Below, one piece after another: positions 46,140 to 53,608 of a DNA stretch of 53,608 nt. Within the stretch, counting starts at the first letter, position 1; the number at the start of each line of letters is the position of its first letter. The position numbers and the translations under genes were made by a program. Source of the DNA: Betaproteobacteria bacterium (GTDB taxonomy: Bacteria > Pseudomonadota > Gammaproteobacteria > Burkholderiales > Burkholderiaceae_D); contig VGHX01000010.1 in assembly GCA_016868055.1 (NCBI GenBank), positions 1 through 53,608 of the forward strand. Reading direction: 5' to 3'. The notes below the pieces were generated by a model. The model made no database searches. It worked only from the letters and a program-made list of their open reading frames with translations, and was not told the origin of the DNA.

Positions 46140-47234
46140 ATGGACGAGAAAAAATTCGGTAATGCCGAGAAGGCTAAGGCCCTGAGCGCTGCCTTGGCCC
46201 AGATCGAGAAGCAGTTCGGCAAGGGTTCGGTCATGCGGATGGATGGCGCGGTGGCCGAGGAAGTTCAGGTAGTGTCTACAGGCTCGCTGGGACTGGATGT
46301 CGCCTTGGGCGTAGGCGGTTTGCCGCGTGGTCGCGTGATTGAAATTTACGGCCCTGAATCATCCGGCAAAACCACCATGACCCTGCAAGTCATCGCCGAG
46401 ATGCAAAAGCTGGGCGGTACCTGTGCCTTTATCGACGCCGAGCACGCTCTCGATACCGTGTACGCGCAAAAGCTCGGTGTCAATCTTGAAGATTTACTGA
46501 TCTCTCAGCCGGATACCGGCGAGCAGGCGCTTGAGATTACCGATGCCTTGGTGCGTTCGGGTGCGGTGGATTTGGTCGTGATCGACTCGGTAGCTGCCCT
46601 CACGCCGCGCGCCGAAATCGAGGGCGACATGGGCGATTCGCTGCCAGGTTTGCAGGCGCGCCTGATGTCGCAGGCGCTGCGCAAGCTCACAGGCTCCATC
46701 AGCCGCACTAACACCATGGTGATTTTCATCAACCAGATCCGGATGAAAATTGGTGTCATGTTCGGTAATCCGGAAACCACCACCGGTGGTAACGCGCTGA
46801 AGTTTTATGCCTCGGTGCGGATGGATATCCGCCGCACTGGCTCCATCAAGTCCGCTGATGAGGTCATCGGCAACGAGACCAAAGTCAAGGTTGTGAAGAA
46901 CAAGGTCGCGCCCCCATTCAGAGAGGCTCACTTCGATATTTTGTATGGCGAGGGCACCTCGCGCGAGGGCGAGATCATCGATCTCGGCGTAGAGGCCAAG
47001 ATTGTCGACAAATCTGGTGCTTGGTACAGCTACAACGGCGAGCGCATCGGTCAGGGCAAAGACAACGCACGTACCTATTTGAAAGAGCGGCCAGAGTTGG
47101 CGCGAGAGATAGAAAACAAGGTGCGCGCCCACCTCGGCGTGCCTGAGCTGCCGCCTGCGCAGAGCCTACCGCCGGCGGCTACCGATACGCCGGCCGGCAG
47201 CGGGCGCAAGGCGAAAGCCGCAGCGGAAGAGTGA
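46140..47234 (+). CDS. recA: Recombinase RecA
   Basis: A 364-residue recombinase for homologous recombination and SOS induction. Walker A is Gly-Pro-Glu-Ser-Ser-Gly-Lys-Thr-Thr. Walker B lies in [11 protein letters not shown]. The L2 region contains [15 protein letters not shown]. The start (Met-Asp-Glu-Lys-Lys) is set by the family; the frame extends 53 codons upstream through the promoter and cannot be coding there. The C-terminal 35 residues are Pro/Ala-rich. A strong terminator separates it from recX. Confidence 0.99.
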   Translation: MDEKKFGNAEKAKALSAALAQIEKQFGKGSVMRMDGAVAEEVQVVSTGSLGLDVALGVGGLPRGRVIEIYGPESSGKTTMTLQVIAEMQKLGGTCAFIDAEHALDTVYAQKLGVNLEDLLISQPDTGEQALEITDALVRSGAVDLVVIDSVAALTPRAEIEGDMGDSLPGLQARLMSQALRKLTGSISRTNTMVIFINQIRMKIGVMFGNPETTTGGNALKFYASVRMDIRRTGSIKSADEVIGNETKVKVVKNKVAPPFREAHFDILYGEGTSREGEIIDLGVEAKIVDKSGAWYSYNGERIGQGKDNARTYLKERPELAREIENKVRAHLGVPELPPAQSLPPAATDTPAGSGRKAKAAAEE

Positions 47235-47279
47235 TTCGCCGCGGTTGCCGTTTCAGTTGCAACATCTGTTGTTGAGTAA

Positions 47280-47324
47280 ATCGGGCGAGGTCAGGCTGCT
47301 GGCCTCGCCCGATTCATTTTTATT
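47280..47324 (+). terminator. Intrinsic terminator after recA
   Basis: ATCGGGCGAGGTCAG and its complement CTGGCCTCGCCCGAT (one G-T pair) form a 15-bp stem with a GCTG loop (47280-47313), then a T-rich tract. Read-through into recX 34 bases later is likely partial. Confidence 0.9.
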
Positions 47325-47357
47325 TTCTTTAGCGGGCTGCTCAGTGCTGCCGCGGTC

Positions 47358-47822
47358 ATGTCAACCAACAAGCCGAGCCTGAAGGCGCGTGCTTTGCGTT
47401 ACCTCTCGGCGCGTGAGCACAGTCGACAAGAGCTAGCACGCAAGCTGATGCGTCACGCCCAAGAAGGTGACGATATCGACAGTGTGCTCGACTGGCTGGA
47501 AGCACAAAAATTTTTGTCGGAATCGCGGTTTGCCGAGTCGCTGGCGCACCGGCGTGCGGCACGCTTCGGTAACGCGCGCGTGATGTCTGAGCTGCACAGC
47601 CACGGCTTGGATGAGGGCCTTGTGGCTGAGGTGAAAGCGCAGCTGCTGTCAGAAGAGGATGAGCGTGCTTGGCTAATTTGGCAGCGGAAGTTTGGCGCTG
47701 TGGCAGATAATCCCGCCGACGTAGCTCGTCAGCAGCGGTTCCTCCAGCAACGCGGGTTTTCTCACACCGCCATTCGTGCAGTGATGCGCCGCGCCGCACA
47801 GCGGGATGACGCCGATGGGTAA
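47358..47822 (+). CDS. recX: Regulatory protein RecX
   Basis: A 154-residue inhibitor of RecA filaments built from three-helix repeats. Typical features are [15 protein letters not shown], then Leu-Ser-Glu-Ser-Arg-Phe-Ala-Glu-Ser and Gln-Gln-Arg-Gly-Phe-Ser at the third repeat. It lies directly after recA and its terminator, so its SOS control probably comes through read-through. Confidence 0.95.
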   Translation: MSTNKPSLKARALRYLSAREHSRQELARKLMRHAQEGDDIDSVLDWLEAQKFLSESRFAESLAHRRAARFGNARVMSELHSHGLDEGLVAEVKAQLLSEEDERAWLIWQRKFGAVADNPADVARQQRFLQQRGFSHTAIRAVMRRAAQRDDADG

Positions 47823-47991
47823 AGCCCACACGCGCGGCATCTCCTGCGGATGATCTGCGCTAATCAGCGCAGCGCCATGTTAAGCTTCATCTGTTTTAAT
47901 GCACTGCAAAAGCGGTACGCGCCGCAGAAACTGCGGCAAACTTTCCAAATGAATTTGAGCGCGCCAGTGCTGGCCGCTGCGCCTCGCCTCT

Positions 47992-48564
47992 ATGCCTTTG
48001 CCTGCCCCCAAATCCTCTCGAGTGACGCGCCATCTGCGTAGTATGTCCGCACAGGCATTCGAGCGTGACGACGGCTTGTGGGATATCGAAGCCCGTCTGA
48101 CCGACACCAAACCGCGGCCTATTGTGCTTGCCTCGGGTAGCCGCGCGGCGGGCGAGCCGGTGCATGATTTGTGGCTACGCGTGACTGTCGATACAGCGCT
48201 GAATATCGTTGACGCAATTGCAGCCTCAGACGCAACGCCTTACCCCGGACATTGCGACAGCTTTCCCGAGGTCTATCGGCAGCTGATCGGGCTGAATCTA
48301 GCCAAAGGCTTTCGGCATGCGCTACGCGAGCGGCTCGGTGGTATCGGCGGATGCACTCACCTGACAGAGCTGGCCGGCATCTTGCCGACGGCCACCATTC
48401 AAGCGTTTGCCGGCGACGTGGTGCCAACGCGAGACGGTCAGCCCGACGAAGAGCAAAGCCAGCCGCCGTTTCAGTTAGATCGATGTCGGGCACTACGGCG
48501 CGACGGCCCGGCGGTTGCGAAATACTACCCTCGGTGGGTGATAAAGCCACTCGACGCATCCTGA
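47992..48564 (+). CDS. DUF2889 domain protein
   Basis: A 190-residue protein of unknown function. The conserved part begins at [18 protein letters not shown] (about 23-40), with His-Asp-Leu-Trp-Leu-Arg in the middle. Gly-Gly-Cys-Thr-His-Leu-Thr-Glu-Leu follows near residue 120; its Cys and His could bind metal. The protein ends with Tyr-Tyr-Pro-Arg-Trp. DUF2889 genes often sit near recA-recX or sucCD in betaproteobacteria. An internal ATG at 48043 is a possible later start. The 169-base spacer before it holds only a small CTGCGCT/AGCGCAG hairpin. Confidence 0.85.
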   Translation: MPLPAPKSSRVTRHLRSMSAQAFERDDGLWDIEARLTDTKPRPIVLASGSRAAGEPVHDLWLRVTVDTALNIVDAIAASDATPYPGHCDSFPEVYRQLIGLNLAKGFRHALRERLGGIGGCTHLTELAGILPTATIQAFAGDVVPTRDGQPDEEQSQPPFQLDRCRALRRDGPAVAKYYPRWVIKPLDAS

Positions 48565-48610
48565 TCCCATCGCAAAAGATTTCATCTATCGGCTTCAAAG
48601 GACATGCGGT

Positions 48611-49774
48611 ATGAAGATTCATGAGTACCAAGGCAAAGAAATCCTGAACAAATACGGCGTTGCGGTACCACGCGGAATTCCATGCATGAGCGTGGAAGAG
48701 GCGGTCACGGCGGCGCAGACGTTGGGTGGCGCTGTCTGGGTGGTGAAGGCCCAGATTCATGCCGGCGGACGGGGCAAAGGCGGCGGGGTGAAAGTCGCCA
48801 AATCTTTGGATGACGTTCGGCAGTACGCCACCAGTATCCTCGGCATGCAATTGGTCACGCATCAGACCGGACCGGCGGGTCAAAAGGTTCGCCGGCTTCT
48901 GATCGAAGAAGGCGCCGACATCAAAAAAGAGCTGTATGTCTCGATGGTGACTGACCGCGTATCACAACGCGTGGTGCTGATGGCATCGAGCGAGGGCGGT
49001 ATGGATATTGAAGAGGTTGCCGCATCGCACCCGGAAAAAATTCACAAGGTCGCGATCGACCCAAGTGCCGGCCTGACAGATGCGGAGGCAGATGACATTG
49101 CCGGAAAAATCGGCGTGCCGCCTGACTCAATCGCGCAAGCGCGCGCTTTGTTGCAGGGTTTGTATAGAGCCTATTGGGAAACTGATGCCTCTCTTGCTGA
49201 GATCAATCCGCTGATTCTCACAGGCGATGGCAGAGTCATCGCGCTCGATGCAAAATTCAACTTTGATTCCAACGCTTTATTCCGTCACCCTGAAATCATG
49301 GCGTATCGCGATCTGGACGAGGAAGACCCGGCCGAGATCGAAGCATCCAAGCACGACCTGGCGTACATCTCGCTCGATGGCAATATCGGCTGCCTGGTGA
49401 ATGGTGCGGGATTGGCGATGGCCACCATGGACACCATCAAGCTATTCGACGGAGAGCCTGCGAATTTTCTTGATGTGGGCGGTGGCGCAACCGCAGAGAA
49501 AGTCACCGAGGCTTTCAAGATCATGCTGCAGCATCCCGGACTGAAAGCAATCCTGGTGAATATTTTTGGCGGCATCATGCGCTGTGATGTGATCGCAGAG
49601 GGCGTAGTCACTGCCTCGCGCGCGGTCAAGTTATCAGTGCCACTGGTGGTGCGCATGAAGGGTACCAACGAAGATCTTGGCAAAAAAATGCTGGCGGATT
49701 CAGGCTTGCCGATTATTTCTGCTGACACCATGGAAGAGGCCGCGAAAAAAGTCGTCGCCGCAGCCAACGCATAA
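48611..49774 (+). CDS. sucC: Succinyl-CoA synthetase beta subunit (ADP-forming)
   Basis: A 387-residue ATP-grasp subunit of the TCA enzyme that makes succinate and ATP from succinyl-CoA. The N-terminus (Met-Lys-Ile-His-Glu-Tyr-Gln-Gly-Lys) and [10 protein letters not shown] are diagnostic. The Glu-Ile-Asn-Pro-Leu metal motif and the C-terminal CoA-ligase domain with Asn-Ile-Phe-Gly-Gly-Ile-Met-Arg-Cys are present. An AAAGGA site precedes the ATG. It is followed 22 bases later by sucD. Confidence 0.98.
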   Translation: MKIHEYQGKEILNKYGVAVPRGIPCMSVEEAVTAAQTLGGAVWVVKAQIHAGGRGKGGGVKVAKSLDDVRQYATSILGMQLVTHQTGPAGQKVRRLLIEEGADIKKELYVSMVTDRVSQRVVLMASSEGGMDIEEVAASHPEKIHKVAIDPSAGLTDAEADDIAGKIGVPPDSIAQARALLQGLYRAYWETDASLAEINPLILTGDGRVIALDAKFNFDSNALFRHPEIMAYRDLDEEDPAEIEASKHDLAYISLDGNIGCLVNGAGLAMATMDTIKLFDGEPANFLDVGGGATAEKVTEAFKIMLQHPGLKAILVNIFGGIMRCDVIAEGVVTASRAVKLSVPLVVRMKGTNEDLGKKMLADSGLPIISADTMEEAAKKVVAAANA

Positions 49775-49796
49775 TCCATCACGAGGAAGCATCGCA

Positions 49797-50678
49797 ATGT
49801 CGATCCTGATCAACCAACACACCAAGGTCATTACGCAGGGCATTACCGGTAAGACGGGGCAGTTTCATACCCGCATGTGCCGCGACTACGCCAACGGCAG
49901 GCAGTGCTATGTCGCCGGTGTTAACCCGAAAAAAGCTGGCGAAGATTTCGAGGGAATTCCCATTTTCGCCAACGTGCGCGAAGCCAAACAGGCCACCGGC
50001 GCTAATGTCTCAGTCATTTACGTGCCGCCTGCTGGCGCTGCTGATGCGATTTGGGAAGCAGTCGAAGCAGAATTAGATTTGACGATTTGTATCACCGAGG
50101 GCATTCCCGTTCGCGACATGCTCGCGCTGAAGGACAAGATGCGCAAGAAAGGCAGCAAGACATTGCTGCTCGGGCCGAACTGCCCCGGCCTGATAACGCC
50201 TGACGAAATCAAAATCGGCATCATGCCCGGGCACATCCACAAGAAAGGCCGTATTGGTGTGGTCTCGCGCTCGGGTACGTTGACTTATGAAGCAGTGGGC
50301 CAATTGACTGCGCTCGGTCTGGGGCAATCCTCGGCAGTGGGCATCGGCGGAGATCCTATCAATGGTTTGAAGCATATCGACATCATGCAGATGTTCAATG
50401 ATGATCCGGATACGGACGCCGTGATCATGATTGGTGAAATTGGTGGTCCGGATGAGGCTAATGCATCCTACTGGATCAAAGATCACATGAAAAAACCTGT
50501 AGTCGGCTTTATTGCCGGTGTGACTGCGCCTCCGGGTAAGCGCATGGGTCACGCCGGCGCTCTGATATCTGGTGGCGCCGACACTGCGGACGCGAAATTA
50601 CAGATCATGGAGTCCTGCGGTATCAAGGTCACACGTAATCCTTCCGAGATGGGTCGTCTGCTGAAAGCCATGCTGTGA
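49797..50678 (+). CDS. sucD: Succinyl-CoA synthetase alpha subunit
   Basis: A 293-residue CoA-binding subunit. It has Thr-Gln-Gly-Ile-Thr-Gly-Lys-Thr-Gly-Gln-Phe-His near the start, Gly-Pro-Asn-Cys-Pro-Gly in the middle, and the phosphorylated His in Arg-Met-Gly-His-Ala-Gly-Ala-Leu-Ile. The ATG at 49797 follows GAGGAAG; the frame runs 40 codons back into sucC. A minisatellite and a strong terminator follow. Confidence 0.98.
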   Translation: MSILINQHTKVITQGITGKTGQFHTRMCRDYANGRQCYVAGVNPKKAGEDFEGIPIFANVREAKQATGANVSVIYVPPAGAADAIWEAVEAELDLTICITEGIPVRDMLALKDKMRKKGSKTLLLGPNCPGLITPDEIKIGIMPGHIHKKGRIGVVSRSGTLTYEAVGQLTALGLGQSSAVGIGGDPINGLKHIDIMQMFNDDPDTDAVIMIGEIGGPDEANASYWIKDHMKKPVVGFIAGVTAPPGKRMGHAGALISGGADTADAKLQIMESCGIKVTRNPSEMGRLLKAML

Positions 50679-50727
50679 TTTAGAAATGTGGAGACCTTCA
50701 AGGGTAGCGAGCAATAGACACCTGCAG

Positions 50728-50822
50728 CCGTAGGTGTATCTAACCGTAGATTTATCTTCGGTAGAAGCATCCAACCATAAATATATTCAACAGTAGATGT
50801 ATCTAACCGTATCTGTATCGAA
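50728..50822. repeat. Degenerate 16-bp tandem repeat after sucD
   Basis: Six units of the form CCGTAGATGTATCTAA run back to back: CCGTAGGTGTATCTAA, a 15-bp variant, CGGTAGAAGCATCCAA, CCATAAATATATTCAA, CAGTAGATGTATCTAA and CCGTATCTGTATCGAA. The array lies between the sucD stop and its terminator, so it would be transcribed. Confidence 0.88.
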
Positions 50823-50834
50823 CGGTAAAAAAAT

Positions 50835-50862
50835 GGGGAGCCAATGCTCCCCGTTTTATTTT
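50835..50862 (+). terminator. Intrinsic terminator of sucCD
   Basis: GGGGAGC (50835-50841) pairs perfectly with GCTCCCC (50846-50852) around CAAT, and GTTTTATTTT follows. Confidence 0.93.
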
Positions 50863-50944
50863 ACAGCGCTTGATCTAAAGATCGTTTCAGCCCCGGCGTG
50901 TCAACTCTGGCAGTTTGCCATGACTTGCACAAAGACTTCCACCA

Positions 50945-51492
<548 letters not shown>

Positions 51493-51823
51493 CCCGCACT
51501 CAGAGCAAATAGCTGTTCGGTGATCGAATTCGATTTGTATTTTTTGAGCGGATTACTGCCGTTATGTTTTTTTTCTTGATGCGGCAACAGCAGATCGAAC
51601 GACTTCAAGCGGGACAGGTCGAATAAGGTCGTGTTTTGTCCATCGTTCGTTTAACGGTTTTGCGTACGCGTGCGGACGTTTATTGGCGAATTCGACGGTT
51701 TATGTCTTTATCGGTCAATACACGTCAAGCGCTAAGCAGTCTCTACGCGCATGACGAGGCTCATTCCGGTACTGCGAGCTAGGCGAGCTGGTTTGAGCGA
51801 CAAGTTTCCTTTTGGAATCAAAA
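51493..51823. other. Gene-free spacer upstream of the pilin and the membrane-gene pair
   Basis: About 330 bases without a supported gene. The part next to the sigma-54 promoter may carry activator (PilR) sites, but none could be recognised with confidence. No repeat or RNA was seen. Confidence 0.5.
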
Positions 51824-51832
51824 TGCTAGAAT
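51824..51832 (+). promoter_or_regulatory. Possible extended -10 promoter of the membrane-gene pair
   Basis: TGCTAGAAT contains the TGn extension and a good -10 box (TAGAAT, 51827-51832), about 75 bases before the first gene. No good -35 box was seen. Confidence 0.45.
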
Positions 51833-51908
51833 TCTGACCCGACACCGATCAGCCTCGCGACGATGTACCTCAGTGCCGTCGCAGGTGGGCTTATGGCAAG
51901 GGCACCGG

Positions 51909-52547
51909 ATGACGCAGCGGCGCGGCGAGGAAACAAATTGGGAAGGCAACCCGGAATCTCCGGGGCTTCGCCGACTTCGTCGATTTTTCAGCGTGTGCGC
52001 CTTGATCACGATTGCAGTCATCAGCTACATCACGGGATTGGTACGTAATTGGGTCGAGATCGGGGTGCTGACGCTCGGTATTGTTGCGCTGGTGGCGGTA
52101 TGGCGCCGCTGGCAAGAGCAACGCGGTCAGCGTCGCTGGCGTCGCGACAGTGCGCTGGTGGTGCCGTCACTGCCCAACCCGGTATCCCACATACCTGTCG
52201 AGCTGGAGTGGCGCTGGGCCGCGAGTCCGCTCATTCGTGCGCCGCTGGCAGTGGCGCTGATCGCTGCGCTTTACTGGGCCATTGTCTTGAACGCGTTGCA
52301 ATTGCCCGCGCACTGGTTATTTGCAGTGGCACTGCTTGCGCTGCTGAATTTGTGGTGTTGGAGCGAGCCGCTCATGTTGGTGCTGATCGTGGTGCCCGGT
52401 GTATTGCTATTGGCAGTCGTCGGATGGCTGGTTGATAACCTCTCGCTGGCGGGAGCGATCGGTGTCGTAATCGTGCTTGCTGTTGTGCTTGCGATCTCTG
52501 CATCAGAAATTCGTAAACGTTTTCTCAGGAATCCACCCTCGCAATGA
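51909..52547 (+). CDS. Unrecognised inner-membrane protein, first of a pair
   Basis: I do not recognise this protein of 212 residues. A charged N-terminus (about 1-25) is followed by two membrane helices (about 28-65), then a basic Arg/Gln/Trp stretch. Three or four more helices (about 110-195) follow, and the end is basic (Ser-Glu-Ile-Arg-Lys-Arg-Phe). The ATG at 51909 is preferred because AAGGGC lies upstream; a GTG 12 codons earlier is the other option. The stop overlaps the next gene in an ATGA, so the two are translated together and may form one complex. Confidence 0.7.
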   Translation: MTQRRGEETNWEGNPESPGLRRLRRFFSVCALITIAVISYITGLVRNWVEIGVLTLGIVALVAVWRRWQEQRGQRRWRRDSALVVPSLPNPVSHIPVELEWRWAASPLIRAPLAVALIAALYWAIVLNALQLPAHWLFAVALLALLNLWCWSEPLMLVLIVVPGVLLLAVVGWLVDNLSLAGAIGVVIVLAVVLAISASEIRKRFLRNPPSQ

Positions 52548-53413
52548 AAAAAGAACCTGGCGTGAACGGAGACTGGGTGCCGGTCAGCATGCAGGAGCGC
52601 GTGCACGCGGCAGCGATCCCTTCGTTTGTGACGCTTGGCACGCCAATGCTGATCCAGTTCCAGTATGCGTTTAGTAATGGCTGGGGCGAGCGTGGCTGGT
52701 TACTACCTGCGGTGATCTGGTTTTACGGCATCTTGTTCTGGACACTTTCTTCTGGCATTGATCTGGTGAGATCCAAGCGCTGGGAGTGGACGCCCGAAGC
52801 TCTGGAAGAAAAATACCGCTACTGGAGTGATGCGCGGCGCGCCAGCCGACGCTTTTGGGGCCACTGGTGGGTCAGGTTTCCAATTGGGTTGCTGTTTCTT
52901 GCCTATGGCGTGCACGGCATGGAGACCAGAGATTTCGCCGCTGAGTGGGTCAGCCTGATTTTGCTCATGTCGGCGTTCGTCACGCCGTTTGTGTTTGTTG
53001 CCGAGTTGGCGCTACTGCCTTTGGTGATTATCGCGATATTTGCCTATCTCGCGGTGATCGTGGCGATACCGATTTCCGTCATCATGATGATGTCGGTATT
53101 GGCATTACTCGCGACCATGATGATGGCCTTGTCGCGACGTGACCCCAAACCACCGGCGCCGAGAAAAGAAGAGCCGCCGAAGGACGCTGCGGCTGATACC
53201 ACTGCAGCCCCTGCCGCTGCTGCGGCGCCCGCTGCCGAGGCGGCCACTACTGACGCGGGCACTACAGAGCCAGCGGCAGCACCAGCGGCGGCGCCAACGA
53301 CCGAGCCCGTTAGCGAGCCAGCACCGGCACTGGCATCAGCCGATACGTCGCCCAAGGTCGAGCCGGTAACCGTGGCGGTACCCGCACCCGCAGCACCAGA
53401 GCCAGCAAAGTAA
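52544..53413 (+). CDS. Unrecognised membrane protein with Ala/Pro-rich tail, second of a pair
   Basis: I do not recognise this 289-residue protein. It has an amphipathic N-terminus, about five membrane helices (between residues 25 and 200), and a Trp/Arg-rich cytoplasmic-looking loop (about 78-108). The low-complexity tail of about 80 residues is made of Ala, Pro, Glu and Thr. Such tails are seen in cell-envelope proteins that span the periplasm or act as flexible linkers. It is translationally coupled to the preceding membrane gene. No terminator was seen before the convergent tRNA-Leu. Confidence 0.75.
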   Translation: MKKEPGVNGDWVPVSMQERVHAAAIPSFVTLGTPMLIQFQYAFSNGWGERGWLLPAVIWFYGILFWTLSSGIDLVRSKRWEWTPEALEEKYRYWSDARRASRRFWGHWWVRFPIGLLFLAYGVHGMETRDFAAEWVSLILLMSAFVTPFVFVAELALLPLVIIAIFAYLAVIVAIPISVIMMMSVLALLATMMMALSRRDPKPPAPRKEEPPKDAAADTTAAPAAAAAPAAEAATTDAGTTEPAAAPAAAPTTEPVSEPAPALASADTSPKVEPVTVAVPAPAAPEPAK

Positions 53414-53506
53414 TACAGATTTGTAGAGCGACTCGATGTGACCGCTTGTCGTATGGTTGTCGTCAGCGTCGATCAGGGTAGCCTGAACGACGCGAGCGAA
53501 CGGGGA

Positions 53507-53591
53507 TGGTGCCTCGGGTCGGAATCGAACCGACACTCCTTTCGGAACCGGATTTTGAGTCCGGCGCGTCTACCAGTTCCACCACCGAGGC
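53507..53591 (-). tRNA. tRNA-Leu, anticodon CAA
   Basis: The reverse strand folds as a class II tRNA. The acceptor arm is GCCTCGG/CCGAGGC with discriminator A and encoded CCA. The anticodon stem is CCGGA/TCCGG around CTCAAAA, giving anticodon CAA (reads UUG). A long variable arm and the T arm GTCGG-TTCGATT-CCGAC follow. Confidence 0.95.
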
Positions 53592-53608
53592 AGATGCTCG
53601 CCGGACAA

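Noticed and set aside
46494-47132. 212-codon reading frame antisense to recA
   Set aside because: It lies entirely within the highly conserved recA gene and has no family features.
48119-48883. 254-codon reading frame antisense to the DUF2889 and sucC genes
   Set aside because: It crosses two clear genes and their spacer on the other strand; composition-driven shadow.

Overview
The window looks like chromosome of a betaproteobacterium, most probably order Burkholderiales and close to Oxalobacteraceae. This rests on gene content and order: leuS-lptE-holA-proA, fur/hrcA/nadK/recN, grpE-dnaK-dnaJ, pcnB-folK-panB, recA-recX, the Anbu/transglutaminase/alpha-E/ATP-grasp operon and a VC_2705-type symporter with its two-component system. 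No phage, insertion sequence, CRISPR array or rRNA was seen. G+C is moderate to high, except for the first gene, the rpf-like locus and a few spacers.

Layout. (1) 1-1982: a 15-bp minisatellite, then an AT-rich gene for an unrecognised 532-residue Ser/Pro-rich protein that resembles a secreted effector. (2) 2040-4549: trmB directly behind a tRNA-Gly, a 49-codon lipoprotein gene, and an RlmL-type methyltransferase. (3) 4658-14418: an eleven-gene minus-strand run, bamE-dapB-tonB-exbB-exbD-leuS-lptE-holA-proA-hemJ-isomerase. (4) 14493-23844: fur, hrcA, nadK, recN, hemH, then grpE-dnaK-dnaJ behind a textbook sigma-32 promoter. (5) 23968-28838: a DSF-type quorum-sensing locus. It holds an RpfC-like hybrid kinase, a heme-oxygenase-like diiron oxidase (HDO) candidate and, convergent to them, an RpfF-like DSF synthase. 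(6) 29169-35826: carbonic anhydrase, then the tightly overlapping minus-strand run perM-like/hda/HAD/pcnB/folK/dck/panB. (7) 35935-41360: purM and the minus-strand Anbu operon. (8) 41426-45936: symporter, DUF4212 partner, sensor kinase and response regulator. (9) 46077-50678: recA with a LexA box, recX, a DUF2889 gene, sucC-sucD. (10) 50728-53591: a 16-bp minisatellite, a type IV pilin gene broken by one amber codon behind an apparently intact sigma-54 promoter, two unknown membrane-protein genes and tRNA-Leu.

Most promising for novelty. The HDO-like protein lies between RpfC and RpfF homologues and carries the complete E-x2-H / E / H-x3-D-x2-H ligand pattern of diiron oxidases. That suggests oxidative tailoring or turnover of the fatty-acid signal. 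Second is the Anbu operon, where the start of the alpha-E gene has been duplicated around an insert with three adjacent hairpins, so the intact gene now starts inside the stop region of a small decoy ORF. A third theme is repeated short tandem duplications, each with its own unit, at gene ends.

All calls come from reading the sequence; no database search was run.
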